DNA of 13,908 bases from CAZAMT01 sp964486145 (lineage in GTDB: Bacteria; Bacteroidota; Bacteroidia; Bacteroidales; JAAAOM01), in contig CAZAMT010000086.1 of the NCBI GenBank assembly GCA_964486145.1, positions 1-13,908 of the forward strand, in the 5' to 3' direction. The notes beneath the pieces were generated by a model. It searched no databases, was not told where the DNA came from, and saw only the letters and a program-made list of their open reading frames with translations. Positions 6,403-13,608 of the stretch are shown in pieces; the stretch's first letter is position 1; each line of letters opens with the position of its first letter. Both the position numbers and the translations under genes were made by a program.

Positions 6403-8325
6403 ATGTTCGATATAAATAAGCTTGTAAAACTAAAAACGGTTATTTTAAAAAACCACAGTCCACGGTGGATCATTTTTCTGATTGATGTTGCCATTACTTT
6501 TGTATCCATCATTCTGGCATTTTTACTACGATTCAACTTCAATGTTCCCGGCGAGTACATCTCAAAATTGAATTATATTGTTCCGTTAATACTTGGTGTG
6601 CGCATTGTTAGTTTTCTTATTAGTAAAACGTATGCCGGCATCATTCGCCATACGAGTATAAAAGACATTGAAAGAATACTGATTGTAACATCAAGTGGCA
6701 GTATTGTATTAACGGCCATAAATTTAGTTATTGGTGCCCTGCACGGTGAGTCGCAACTTATTCCATACTCAATTATATTAATAGAGTTTATTTCAACGGT
6801 ATACTTTTTAACAACCATTCGGCTTTTGGCCAAATCACTTTATTTTGAATTATTTCACTCCAACAAGATTAAGAAAAACATTGTAATTTATGGCACCCAG
6901 GAACTTGCCATTCTTACAAAAAGAGCCATTCTTCTTGATAAGGAAAATGATTATAAAGTTATTGCATTCTTTGATGAAACAAAGAAAAGTGTCAGAAAGA
7001 AGTTGGAGTCCATTCCCATCATTCATACCGCATCGCTTGACAAATTTGTTGCTAAAAACATGGTATCAAGCCTTATTATTGCAAAAGAGAAAGTTTCTCC
7101 AAAGCTCAAAAATTACATTGCTGAAATATGTTTAAACCATAGCGTAAAAATTCAGACCGTTCCGAAAATTAATACCTGGATGAACGGTGAGTTAAATATC
7201 AAGCAGATTAAAAATGTACGCATTGAAGATCTTCTTGAAAGGGAGCCTATAAATCTCGCAAAAAATAAAATTTGCAGAGAGCTAAATAACCGGGTTATCC
7301 TTATCTCAGGCGCTGCTGGTTCCATAGGTAGTGAGTTAGTAAGGCAGGTTACCGAATATCATCCAAAAAAAATTATATTGTTGGATCAGGCGGAATCACC
7401 CTTGTATGATATTGAGCTTGAAATATCAGAGAAACTGAATTTTTCAAGGGTTGAAGTCATTATTGGTGATATCACTAACAGGGAACGAATGGAGAAGATT
7501 TTCCGGGAGTTTAAGCCTTCGATTATATATCATGCCGCAGCGTACAAACATGTACCCATGATGGAGAAGCATCCGGCTGAAGCAGTGAACAACAATGTTT
7601 TCGGTACAAAAGTTCTTGCCGATCTTGCGATCAAATACGAGGTGTCCAAGTTTATTATGGTTTCAACGGATAAGGCAGTAAACCCAACCAATATCATGGG
7701 AGCTACCAAGCGCATCGCTGAAATGTATATTCAGGCTCTGAATAACAGCAACTCAACCAATTTTATTACAACCAGGTTTGGAAATGTTCTTGGATCAAAT
7801 GGCTCAGTGATTCCACGTTTCAGAAAACAGATAGAGGAAGGCGGGCCTGTTACAGTTACGCATCCTGATGTAACCAGATTTTTTATGACTATTCCCGAGG
7901 CATGTCAGTTGGTTCTTGAAGCAAGCATCATGGGAAAGGGAGGTGAAATCTTTATTTTTGATATGGGAAAATCAGTGAAAGTTGCGAACCTCGCCAGAAA
8001 GATGATTAAATTGTCAGGATTGGAACTCGGACGTGATATTGAATTGAAATACATTGGATTAAGGCCCGGCGAAAAGTTGTACGAAGAGCTTTTAAATAAT
8101 ACGGAAAATACTCTTCCTACCTATCATCCTAAAATAATGATAGCCAAAGTATCTCCATTGAATTTCGATGAAATTGCCTTAAAAATTAACAAATTTCATG
8201 CTCCTATTACACAGCAGGATAATGTGCGGGTTGTGAAAATAATGAAGGAGATTGTCAAGGAATACATCAGCAAGAATTCTGTGTACGAAGTTCTTGATTC
8301 TCAGGTAGAATTAACCGGTAGTTAA
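6403..8325 (+). CDS. Membrane-anchored UDP-sugar 4,6-dehydratase (CapD/WbpM/FlaA1 family)
   Basis: This is a 640-residue inner-membrane polysaccharide biosynthesis protein. About four hydrophobic segments occupy residues 22-42, 56-74, 92-112 and 118-140. A Rossmann-like domain (about 158-260) follows, then the catalytic SDR domain starting with the NAD(P) loop GAAGSIGSE (303-311). The active site reads VSTDKAVNPTNIMGATKR. The usual SDR tyrosine is replaced by M432, with K436 four residues later and S421/D423 upstream, as in the long WbpM/PglF-type dehydratases that act on UDP-GlcNAc. YKHVPMME (381-388) and GLRPGEKLYEELL are further family marks. It probably makes a 4-keto-6-deoxy sugar for a cell-surface glycan. 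The substrate is inferred from the family. It lies 205 bp after the SiaC gene and 76 bp before a glycosyltransferase. Confidence 0.95.
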   Translation: MFDINKLVKLKTVILKNHSPRWIIFLIDVAITFVSIILAFLLRFNFNVPGEYISKLNYIVPLILGVRIVSFLISKTYAGIIRHTSIKDIERILIVTSSGSIVLTAINLVIGALHGESQLIPYSIILIEFISTVYFLTTIRLLAKSLYFELFHSNKIKKNIVIYGTQELAILTKRAILLDKENDYKVIAFFDETKKSVRKKLESIPIIHTASLDKFVAKNMVSSLIIAKEKVSPKLKNYIAEICLNHSVKIQTVPKINTWMNGELNIKQIKNVRIEDLLEREPINLAKNKICRELNNRVILISGAAGSIGSELVRQVTEYHPKKIILLDQAESPLYDIELEISEKLNFSRVEVIIGDITNRERMEKIFREFKPSIIYHAAAYKHVPMMEKHPAEAVNNNVFGTKVLADLAIKYEVSKFIMVSTDKAVNPTNIMGATKRIAEMYIQALNNSNSTNFITTRFGNVLGSNGSVIPRFRKQIEEGGPVTVTHPDVTRFFMTIPEACQLVLEASIMGKGGEIFIFDMGKSVKVANLARKMIKLSGLELGRDIELKYIGLRPGEKLYEELLNNTENTLPTYHPKIMIAKVSPLNFDEIALKINKFHAPITQQDNVRVVKIMKEIVKEYISKNSVYEVLDSQVELTGS

Positions 8326-8401
8326 ATTCTCTTTTCATGGCATTGAATTAACACCAATTTTCGTTTTCTTTGTTTGATAATTAATTTTTTTAAATGGATT
8401 G

Positions 8402-9490
8402 ATGGATCATAAAATTTGCTTTATTAATAGTTGTAAAGCCTGGGGAGGTGGAGAAAAATGGCATTTCGAAACTGCTAACAGACTACATGAGGAAGGTTTC
8501 GATGTGTTAGTCATTACCAATAATAAAAGTAAATTATATGAGAAACTAAAGAAAACAACTATCAAAACCCATCAATTTTCAATTAAGAATCTGTCATTTT
8601 TAAATCCGTTTAAAGTTCGTCAATTACAGGGAATCATAGAAAAATTCAATCCTTCAACGGTAATTCTGGGATTGCCAAGCGATGTAAAAACTGGTGGAAT
8701 AGCAAGCAAAAGGGCAGGGGTGAAAAAAATCATTTATCGTCGTGGAACAGCATTGCCCGTGAAACGAACCTGGCTGAATCAATGGTTGTTTAATAAAGTT
8801 GTGACCAATATCATTGCCAATTCACATGAAATACAAAAGTTAATATCGAAAAATTTTTCACGGGATTTTGATTCGGGAAAAGTACAGCTCATTTATAATG
8901 GCATTGAAATCGACAAGATTAGCTTAAACCACACGCGACTTGATCTTGGAAAATCAACGGATGATGAGGTTATCATGGGAAATGCCGGAAGGTTGGTTGA
9001 ACAAAAGGGACAGAAATACCTTATCGATTTGGCTGCTATTCTGAAAGAAGAAAACTACAAGTTTAAAATTTATATCGCGGGTTCAGGTAAACTTCATAAA
9101 GAACTACAATCCTATATTCAACAAAGAAATGTTGAAAAACATGTTATTCTTTTAGATTTTATTCATAATGTTCCTGATTTTATAAAAGCCCTTGATATCT
9201 TTCTTTTTCCTTCTTTGCATGAGGGAAGTGCCAATGTATTGCTTGAGGCAATGACACTAAAAAAGCCTGTTGTTGCTTTTCGGGTTAGCAGCATTCCGGA
9301 GATTGTAGAGCATGAAAAAGATGGTTTACTTGCCGAGTTTAAAAATACTGGCTCCTTTGCAGAGGAAGTTATCAGGTTAATTGATGATGAGCAGTTCAGA
9401 GATAAATTAGGTGAAAACGCGCGAAAGAAAATTATCGAAAAATTTAATTTCGATCATACCTACCATGAAGTGTTAAACCTTATTAAATGA
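8402..9490 (+). CDS. GT4-family glycosyltransferase
   Basis: This is a 362-residue GT-B glycosyltransferase, distinct from the one at 3881-5014. The N-terminal domain has the acceptor-side glycine loop AWGGGEKWHFE (13-23). The nucleotide-sugar half has GNAGRLVEQKG (193-203), IYIAGSG (223-229) and the E-x7-E motif with E274 and E282 in HEGSANVLLEAM, followed by KKPVVAFRVSSIPEIV and DGLL. ATG 8402 is chosen. A TTG immediately before it (8399) would add one residue only. It follows the dehydratase by 76 bp and precedes the Wzi-like gene, so it most likely adds a sugar to the same capsule or exopolysaccharide. Donor and acceptor are not predictable here. Confidence 0.93.
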   Translation: MDHKICFINSCKAWGGGEKWHFETANRLHEEGFDVLVITNNKSKLYEKLKKTTIKTHQFSIKNLSFLNPFKVRQLQGIIEKFNPSTVILGLPSDVKTGGIASKRAGVKKIIYRRGTALPVKRTWLNQWLFNKVVTNIIANSHEIQKLISKNFSRDFDSGKVQLIYNGIEIDKISLNHTRLDLGKSTDDEVIMGNAGRLVEQKGQKYLIDLAAILKEENYKFKIYIAGSGKLHKELQSYIQQRNVEKHVILLDFIHNVPDFIKALDIFLFPSLHEGSANVLLEAMTLKKPVVAFRVSSIPEIVEHEKDGLLAEFKNTGSFAEEVIRLIDDEQFRDKLGENARKKIIEKFNFDHTYHEVLNLIK

Positions 9491-9550
9491 AACACGTAAT
9501 TTCCAGTTAATCGTAAACAGTCGATTGTAAATAATTTATGAACCGAGGAC

Positions 9551-9579
9551 AACTTGCCCCGATATTTTTTTGGGGAGTT
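9551..9579 (+). other. Imperfect hairpin between glycosyltransferase and Wzi genes
   Basis: CCCC (9557-9560) can pair with GGGG (9572-9575), and AACT (9551-9554) with AGTT (9576-9579), leaving a TG bulge and an 11-base T-rich loop. No T-tract follows, so it is not a standard intrinsic terminator. A second weak stem, AAGTTA with TAACTT, follows at about 9585-9607. It could stabilise or attenuate the mRNA reaching the Wzi-like gene. The rest of the 150-bp gap shows nothing nameable. Confidence 0.3.
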
Positions 9580-9640
9580 CAACGAAGTTAATTAATAAGG
9601 CTAACTTCAGAGGCCTTTGGTTTACTAAAAATTAAATTTA

Positions 9641-11071
9641 ATGAAAGTTAACTATTTCATCATTATAACCGTTCTATGGCAAACCGTTGTTTTTGGTGTG
9701 TCAGGCCAGCATGATTCGGTAAACTTTTATCCATCCATTGAAATTGAAACCGGTGTCATCGGCAGCCTGGGAAAGCAAACCCCGTTTTGGATGGTGTCAA
9801 ATACATATGGTAAATACGGTTTATCAAGAGCTCAGGCATTTGCGGGAATTAATTTAGAACGAAATTTTGTTCATGATAAAAACCTGGGTTATTCCTATGG
9901 AGTGGAAGGGTTTGCCAGGCTTGACAATAGTTCTGGAGCATACCTGCATCAATGGTACGTTGGAGGTAAATTATGGTTTACACGAATTTGGGCTGGGGCA
10001 AGGGAAGAGGTATATGGGAATCAGGATAAGGTTTTATCGTCGGGTGGATTACTTTGGTCAGGGAACGCCAGGCCAATGCCGAAGGTAATGATAGATGTAC
10101 CTGAATTTACAGCGGTTCCATTTACCTTTAAGCTTATTGAGTTTAAAGGAGGAATGAGCCATGGATGGTTTGAAGACGATCGATATGTAAAAAATACCTG
10201 GCTACATCACAAATATGGCTACGTTAGATTCGGGGGTTGGCTACCGGTAAAGTTCCATTATGGAATGCACCATTTTGCGCAGTGGGGAGGAGTTTCTACT
10301 CGACCGGATATCGGACAATTACCTGCTACCCTCGAGGATTTCAAGTATGTTTTTCTAACTCGCGACAGGGGAGAAGATCCAGATGTTCCCTGGGGAGAAT
10401 GGTTCAATAAGATTGGCAACCATATTGGAAGCCGTAATTTTGGTTTGGATGTAACTCTTGAACAGTTGGATGCAGGGTTGTACTGGCAAACCATTTTTGA
10501 AGACGGCTCGGGGAAAGCGTACAGGAATATTAGGGATGGATTATTTGGATTGTATTTTAAAACCAATAAAGGCAATGATAACCGGCTTTTTTCTATTGAG
10601 CGCATTGTTTTTGAATATTTCAATACCACAGATCAAAGCGGAACTTATAACAGGGATAGCACCGGTTATGAGACGGGGGGGAATGATAATTATTTTAATC
10701 ATGGAATATATAAGTACGGTTGGACAATACATGACATGACTATTGGCACACCGCTAATTACTTCTCCCATTTTTAATGATAAGCTTTATACGTTTGATCA
10801 CATAAGGAATAATAAGAGCAGAGGTGTTCATGTTGGTTTGGCTGGAACTTTCCTTGAGATTAAATTTCAGTTGAAGTATACCTGTCATGAAAATTTCGGA
10901 ACCAATTATCACCATTTCGAAACCTCCACAACGTCACATTCCGGATTCCTGAAACTGTCACATTCTCTAAAAAAAGATCTGCAAATAAAAGGATATCTTG
11001 CCGGTGATATAAGCGGATATTATGGAAATAATGTAGGACTTGGTTTTTCTTTGGTTAAACAGTTTTTCTGA
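9641..11071 (+). CDS. Capsule assembly Wzi family outer-membrane protein
   Basis: This 476-residue protein begins with a signal peptide (residues 1-22, ending VFGVSG before QHDS). It is rich in alternating aromatic and polar strands ending in a C-terminal phenylalanine (SLVKQFF), as expected for an outer-membrane beta-barrel. Segments such as TPFWMVSNTYGKYGL (47-61), GGLLWSGNARPMPKV (135-149) and PVKFHYGMHHFAQWGGV are typical of the Bacteroidetes Wzi-like family. In Escherichia coli, Wzi anchors capsule at the surface. A similar or general surface-glycan role is inferred here. It is the last gene of the plus-strand polysaccharide cluster and converges on the minus-strand coiled-coil gene, with 129 bp between them and no clear terminator. 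Confidence 0.9.
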   Translation: MKVNYFIIITVLWQTVVFGVSGQHDSVNFYPSIEIETGVIGSLGKQTPFWMVSNTYGKYGLSRAQAFAGINLERNFVHDKNLGYSYGVEGFARLDNSSGAYLHQWYVGGKLWFTRIWAGAREEVYGNQDKVLSSGGLLWSGNARPMPKVMIDVPEFTAVPFTFKLIEFKGGMSHGWFEDDRYVKNTWLHHKYGYVRFGGWLPVKFHYGMHHFAQWGGVSTRPDIGQLPATLEDFKYVFLTRDRGEDPDVPWGEWFNKIGNHIGSRNFGLDVTLEQLDAGLYWQTIFEDGSGKAYRNIRDGLFGLYFKTNKGNDNRLFSIERIVFEYFNTTDQSGTYNRDSTGYETGGNDNYFNHGIYKYGWTIHDMTIGTPLITSPIFNDKLYTFDHIRNNKSRGVHVGLAGTFLEIKFQLKYTCHENFGTNYHHFETSTTSHSGFLKLSHSLKKDLQIKGYLAGDISGYYGNNVGLGFSLVKQFF

Positions 11072-11200
11072 TTACAGAAACGCTTTTCTCTTATTCGACT
11101 GTCATAAGGAATTAATACAAAACAACAGTTCAACGGACAAAAAAAGTAACAATTTGTATTTCAGCAAACCAATCCTCTCCAGGATAATTTCAATAAAAAT

Positions 11201-12208
11201 TTATTTTTCCTTTTCCTGTTCACCCTTTTCACGGTCCCTTAAGATAAACCGTTGATTCGACGCCCCTTCAATTGCTTTCACTGCAATTTCTTTTACCTGG
11301 TCAGAGGAGTAATCCGATTTTTTGGTAAGTTGTTCAATCAACGCATTTTGCTCTTTGATTTTTGATTCTACGTTTTGAATCGTTTGTTTGTACAATTTCA
11401 TTTCACCTTCAGTTTCTTTTTGAAACAAATCTTTTTCGAACGCATGTTTGGTTGTAAGCTCTTTTGTTACCTCGTCCTTTGCTTTTTTAACAGCATCTTC
11501 CATTTCTTTGGGGAAACCTTCTACCTGCTTTTTCAATTGTTGGTATTCTGCTTCTTTTTCGGTCCACTCCTTTTGTTTTTCTGCAATTTCCCTGTCTAAA
11601 GCCTGTTTTTTCTGGTGATACTCGTCTTCCTCCTTCTTTCGTTTTTGTTTCAGGTTGTAATTATATTCTTCCTCTTCCCGTTTTCGTTGCTTTTCAATTT
11701 CTTCTTTTCGTTCTTTGTACGATTGCTCGAGTTTTTGTTTTTCCACCTGCCAGGATTCCCTGTTTTCATTCATTTCCAATTCGAAAGCCGCTTTTTTCTC
11801 AGCCATCTCTTTTTCAAACTGTTCCTTTTTTTCCTTTTGGGCCAAAAGCAGTGCTGCCAGCGAATCGGCATTTACCGAAACCTGGTAAACTTCTTCCAAT
11901 CGTTTTGATTCTGTATCAAGTGCTTCTTTGACTTCGGTAAATTTTTTAAATTCATTTAGTAAGGAATCTTCCAAATCATCGAGGGAATTGTTGAGGTTGA
12001 TTTTTAAGTCGGCAATGTTTTTCACAATGCCTTCGTACGATTGTGAAGATGCTTTCTCTACGATTTTTTGTTTTTCTTTTTGTTCTGCTTTCGTCTTGGC
12101 ATCCTCAGGTTTCTGTTCCTGCACTTTTTTTAGCAATTCTTCGTATGCTTTGAGGATTTCATTTTTAGTGTTTTTGGTGCTTACTTGTTGTTCCATAGGG
12201 TTCTGCAT
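11201..12208 (-). CDS. Long charged coiled-coil protein of unknown function
   Basis: This 335-residue protein has no signal peptide or membrane segment and is extremely rich in Lys, Glu and Gln. After an N-terminal helix (KNEILKAYEELLKKVQEQ, 13-30) and a middle region (SYEGIVKNIADLKINLNNSL), it becomes an almost continuous predicted coiled coil from about residue 90 to 295, including runs such as KQRKREEEEYNYNLKQKRKKEE. The C-terminus (VKEIAVKAIEGASNQRF) looks like a short conserved non-coil tail. Proteins with this NEILKAYEELL opening and GASNQRF-like tail seem to recur as hypotheticals in Bacteroidota and other phyla, from memory only. It follows the nucleotidyltransferase remnant and the two membrane coiled-coil genes on the same strand. 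A second start at ATG 12196 is possible. The function cannot be named. Confidence 0.85.
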   Translation of the reverse strand: MQNPMEQQVSTKNTKNEILKAYEELLKKVQEQKPEDAKTKAEQKEKQKIVEKASSQSYEGIVKNIADLKINLNNSLDDLEDSLLNEFKKFTEVKEALDTESKRLEEVYQVSVNADSLAALLLAQKEKKEQFEKEMAEKKAAFELEMNENRESWQVEKQKLEQSYKERKEEIEKQRKREEEEYNYNLKQKRKKEEDEYHQKKQALDREIAEKQKEWTEKEAEYQQLKKQVEGFPKEMEDAVKKAKDEVTKELTTKHAFEKDLFQKETEGEMKLYKQTIQNVESKIKEQNALIEQLTKKSDYSSDQVKEIAVKAIEGASNQRFILRDREKGEQEKEK

Positions 12209-12220
12209 ATTTATATTATT

Positions 12221-12436
12221 TTATTCTAAAGAAAATCTATCATTTTCCGCATCATTCAAATTTCCAGGTGTTTTGCTAACCCACAAATCCAAATTAAGGG
12301 TAGCCCGAATGACTCCATGATAATTAAAAGCATGACCACCAACCATTAAATATTCAACATTGTATTTGCTAAATGCAGTAAATACTTTTTTAGGGACAGT
12401 AGATGGTTTTGTCTTCTGTAAGGTATCAATATACAC
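12221..12436 (-). pseudogene. Truncated MNT-type nucleotidyltransferase remnant
   Basis: A 71-codon frame from GTG 12436 contains KYNVEYLMVGGHAFNYHG (residues 29-46) and VIRATLNLDLWVSKTPGN, which closely follow the core of small nucleotidyltransferases of the AbiEii/MNT type (VEYLLVGG, then ATGDLDIWV in typical members). The frame stops 14 residues after that core, while intact proteins continue much further. The first residue of the catalytic D-x-D is Asn here (N-L-D). Truncation plus loss of a metal-binding aspartate point to a dead remnant. It overlaps the stop of the upstream membrane coiled-coil gene by 11 bases. Intact relatives act as antitoxin or toxin-modifying NTases, often paired with HEPN proteins. 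None is seen here. Confidence 0.65.
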
Positions 12437-12854
12437 CCGTATTTTTAAGTATTTCAGCCAGGGTGGGGTTGTTTTTGGCCTGTTCCCTCAGCGAGTTGAT
12501 GATCCGGGTGTTTTTATCTTCCACATCGTTCACCCGGTCTTCGAAAGGTTTGATAAATGTTCGCCGGTCCCATAGCACGAATCCAATAAGGCCCATGATT
12601 CCTCCGAGGACAAAATAAATAAGGGTAAATAAAGTGTTAAATTTCGATTCATATTTTTCATCCATGGCTTCAAAACGTGCATTTATTTCATTGCGAAGCA
12701 ATATGATATCTTTTTCAAGGGATTCAACCTTTGCTTCCAAACGGATAATTCTGTCGCGGTCTTCGAGGGTAAAGGGAACCTGGTTTTGAGCCCTGATTGT
12801 CATTGGCAGCGATACCAGGAAAAAAATGATTATATGTTTGTGTACCTTCATCAT
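12426..12854 (-). CDS. Membrane coiled-coil protein of unknown function, paralogue A
   Basis: From ATG 12854 this is a 142-residue protein: signal peptide 1-22 (MMKVHKHIII... ending MTIRA before QNQ), the motif VPFTLEDRDRIIRLE (26-40), a heptad-patterned segment (41-72), one hydrophobic segment (about 73-95, LFTLIYFVLGG...), then WDRRTFIKPFEDRV and a C-terminal REQAKNNPTLAEILKNTGVY. This suggests a periplasmic coiled coil, one membrane pass and a cytoplasmic tail. The frame extends to ATG 12872, but that codon is TTG in the paralogue and the stretch overlaps a promoter-like TATCTTCG, so 12854 or 12851 is preferred. The VPFTLEDRDR and LAEILKN motifs recur in hypothetical proteins of several phyla, from memory. 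No function is known to me. Confidence 0.85.
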   Translation of the reverse strand: MMKVHKHIIIFFLVSLPMTIRAQNQVPFTLEDRDRIIRLEAKVESLEKDIILLRNEINARFEAMDEKYESKFNTLFTLIYFVLGGIMGLIGFVLWDRRTFIKPFEDRVNDVEDKNTRIINSLREQAKNNPTLAEILKNTGVY

Positions 12855-12861
12855 CCTGATA

Positions 12862-12869
12862 CGAAGATA
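12862..12869 (-). promoter_or_regulatory. Candidate -7 element (TATCTTCG) upstream of paralogue A
   Basis: The minus-strand sequence TATCTTCG differs from TAnnTTTG by one base. It is conserved in front of both paralogues (also at 13450-13457) although the sequence further upstream has diverged completely. It lies 7 bases before the preferred start codon, so the transcript would be nearly leaderless or translation would begin at a later ATG. No good -33 element was found. Confidence 0.3.
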
Positions 12870-12947
12870 CATATTTTAGACCAGTGTAAGGTGCATTGAA
12901 CCTGTATTTTTTTAGGGACAGTAGATGGTTTTGTCTTCTGTAAGGTA

Positions 12948-13445
12948 TCAATATACACCCGTATTTTTAAGTATTTCAGCCAGGGTGGGGTTGTTTTTGG
13001 CCTGTTCCCTCAGCGAGTTGATGATCCGGGTGTTTTTATCTTCCACATCGTTCACCCGGTCTTTGAAAGGTTTGATAAAGGTGCGCCGATCCCAAAGTAC
13101 AAAACCGATAAGCCCCATGATGCCACCAAGTACAAAATAGATAAGAGTAAATAAAGTGTTAAATTTAGATTCAAATTTTTCATCCATGGCTTCAATTTTT
13201 TCGTCCATGGCTGCAAATTTCTCATCCATGGCTGCAAATTTTTGATCCATGGCCTCAAAACGTGCATTTATTTCATTGCGGAGGGATCCGATTTCTTTTT
13301 CAAGGGATTCAATCTTTTCTTCCATACGGATGATCCTGTCGCGGTCTTCCAGGGTAAATGGCACCTGGTTTTGGGCCTTGATTGTAAACGGAAGCGATAT
13401 CAGAAAGTAAATAATTATATGTATGCACACCACCTTCATCATCAT
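12948..13445 (-). CDS. Membrane coiled-coil protein of unknown function, paralogue B
   Basis: From ATG 13445 this is a 165-residue protein with the same layout as its neighbour: signal peptide ending FTIKA before QNQ, VPFTLEDRDRIIRME (28-42), a heptad region, one membrane segment (about 97-117) and a C-terminal tail identical to copy A from DRVNDVEDKN onward. The main difference is an expanded heptad block, FEAMDQK, FAAMDEK, FAAMDEK, IEAMDEK (63-90), where copy A has only FEAMDEK. The three consecutive ATGs (13445, 13442, 13439) leave the exact start open, and a frame extension to 13475 is unlikely because it crosses the conserved TATCTTCG. It is followed by its paralogue 93 bp downstream on the same strand. 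Function unknown. Confidence 0.85.
   Translation of the reverse strand: MMMKVVCIHIIIYFLISLPFTIKAQNQVPFTLEDRDRIIRMEEKIESLEKEIGSLRNEINARFEAMDQKFAAMDEKFAAMDEKIEAMDEKFESKFNTLFTLIYFVLGGIMGLIGFVLWDRRTFIKPFKDRVNDVEDKNTRIINSLREQAKNNPTLAEILKNTGVY
13179..13262. repeat. Four tandem 21-bp units inside paralogue B
   Basis: Four units, at 13179-13199, 13200-13220, 13221-13241 and 13242-13262, each contain CCATGG at the same position, spaced exactly 21 bases (13184, 13205, 13226, 13247). Each encodes one heptad of the form F/I-A/E-A-M-D-E/Q-K. Paralogue A has a single unit at 12657-12677. The length is a multiple of three, so gain or loss keeps the frame and the heptad register. Confidence 0.95.
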
Positions 13446-13449
13446 GATA

Positions 13450-13457
13450 CGAAGATA
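13450..13457 (-). promoter_or_regulatory. Candidate -7 element (TATCTTCG) upstream of paralogue B
   Basis: This is the same TATCTTCG as in front of paralogue A, four bases before the first of three ATG codons. Homology between the two loci ends about 10 bases further upstream, which suggests this short element was kept under selection or marks the duplication edge. No convincing -33 element was found. Confidence 0.3.
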
Positions 13458-13479
13458 CAAATTTTTAGGCAACACCGGC

Positions 13480-13608
13480 TCACTGCTTTTTTTTGAATTG
13501 ATTCAGTTCATCGTGGTTTTCATTTCTTTTCGACAAGAAATCCCTGAATTCAACTAATCTGGTAACCTTTTTTTTATTTACATATCCGCATACAAATTTA
13601 GTGAAAAT
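13480..13608 (-). other. Short open reading-frame remnant, unassigned
   Basis: A frame of 42 sense codons ending in TGA at 13480-13482 reads FTKFVCGYVNKKKVTRL then VEFRDFLSKRNENHDELNQF and KKKQ. It has no start codon and is in a different frame from the epimerase pseudogene just upstream. The composition looks protein-like, so it may be the tail of a gene whose body was deleted, joined to the truncated epimerase. This could also be chance. Confidence 0.3.

Larger units (their letters stand above)
12386..12879. repeat. Direct duplication, copy A
   Basis: This segment is homologous, in the same orientation, to 12908-13467. Bases 12386-12541 are identical to 12908-13063 at a constant offset of 522. 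Beyond that the copies drift, with scattered mostly synonymous differences, and copy A lacks 63 bases of a 21-bp repeat. The identical block includes about 40 bases beyond the gene's stop codon, which here form the start of the nucleotidyltransferase remnant. Confidence 0.9.
12908..13467. repeat. Direct duplication, copy B
   Basis: This is homologous to 12386-12879. The first 156 bases are identical to copy A, including a noncoding 3' flank that in copy A forms the start of the nucleotidyltransferase remnant. In copy B this flank leads nowhere and reads into unrelated sequence at 12907. A 29-base unrelated spacer (12880-12907) separates the copies. Confidence 0.9.

Noticed and set aside
11072..11200. 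Bidirectional terminator between the convergent Wzi and coiled-coil genes
   Set aside because: Expected from the layout, but no stable hairpin with a T-tract was seen on either strand.
11375..11908. Phe/Leu-rich plus-strand frames that look like membrane proteins
   Set aside because: They are the antisense of a Lys/Glu-rich coiled-coil gene. AAA/GAA codons read as TTT/TTC on the other strand, which creates false hydrophobic runs.
12724..12951. Minus-strand frame of 75 codons between the paralogues
   Set aside because: It runs out of frame through the 5' half of paralogue A and the spacer, with no motif and a low-complexity composition.
13179..13262. Regular 21-bp repeats as a CRISPR array
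   Set aside because: The units are contiguous with no spacers and encode in-frame heptads of a coiled coil.
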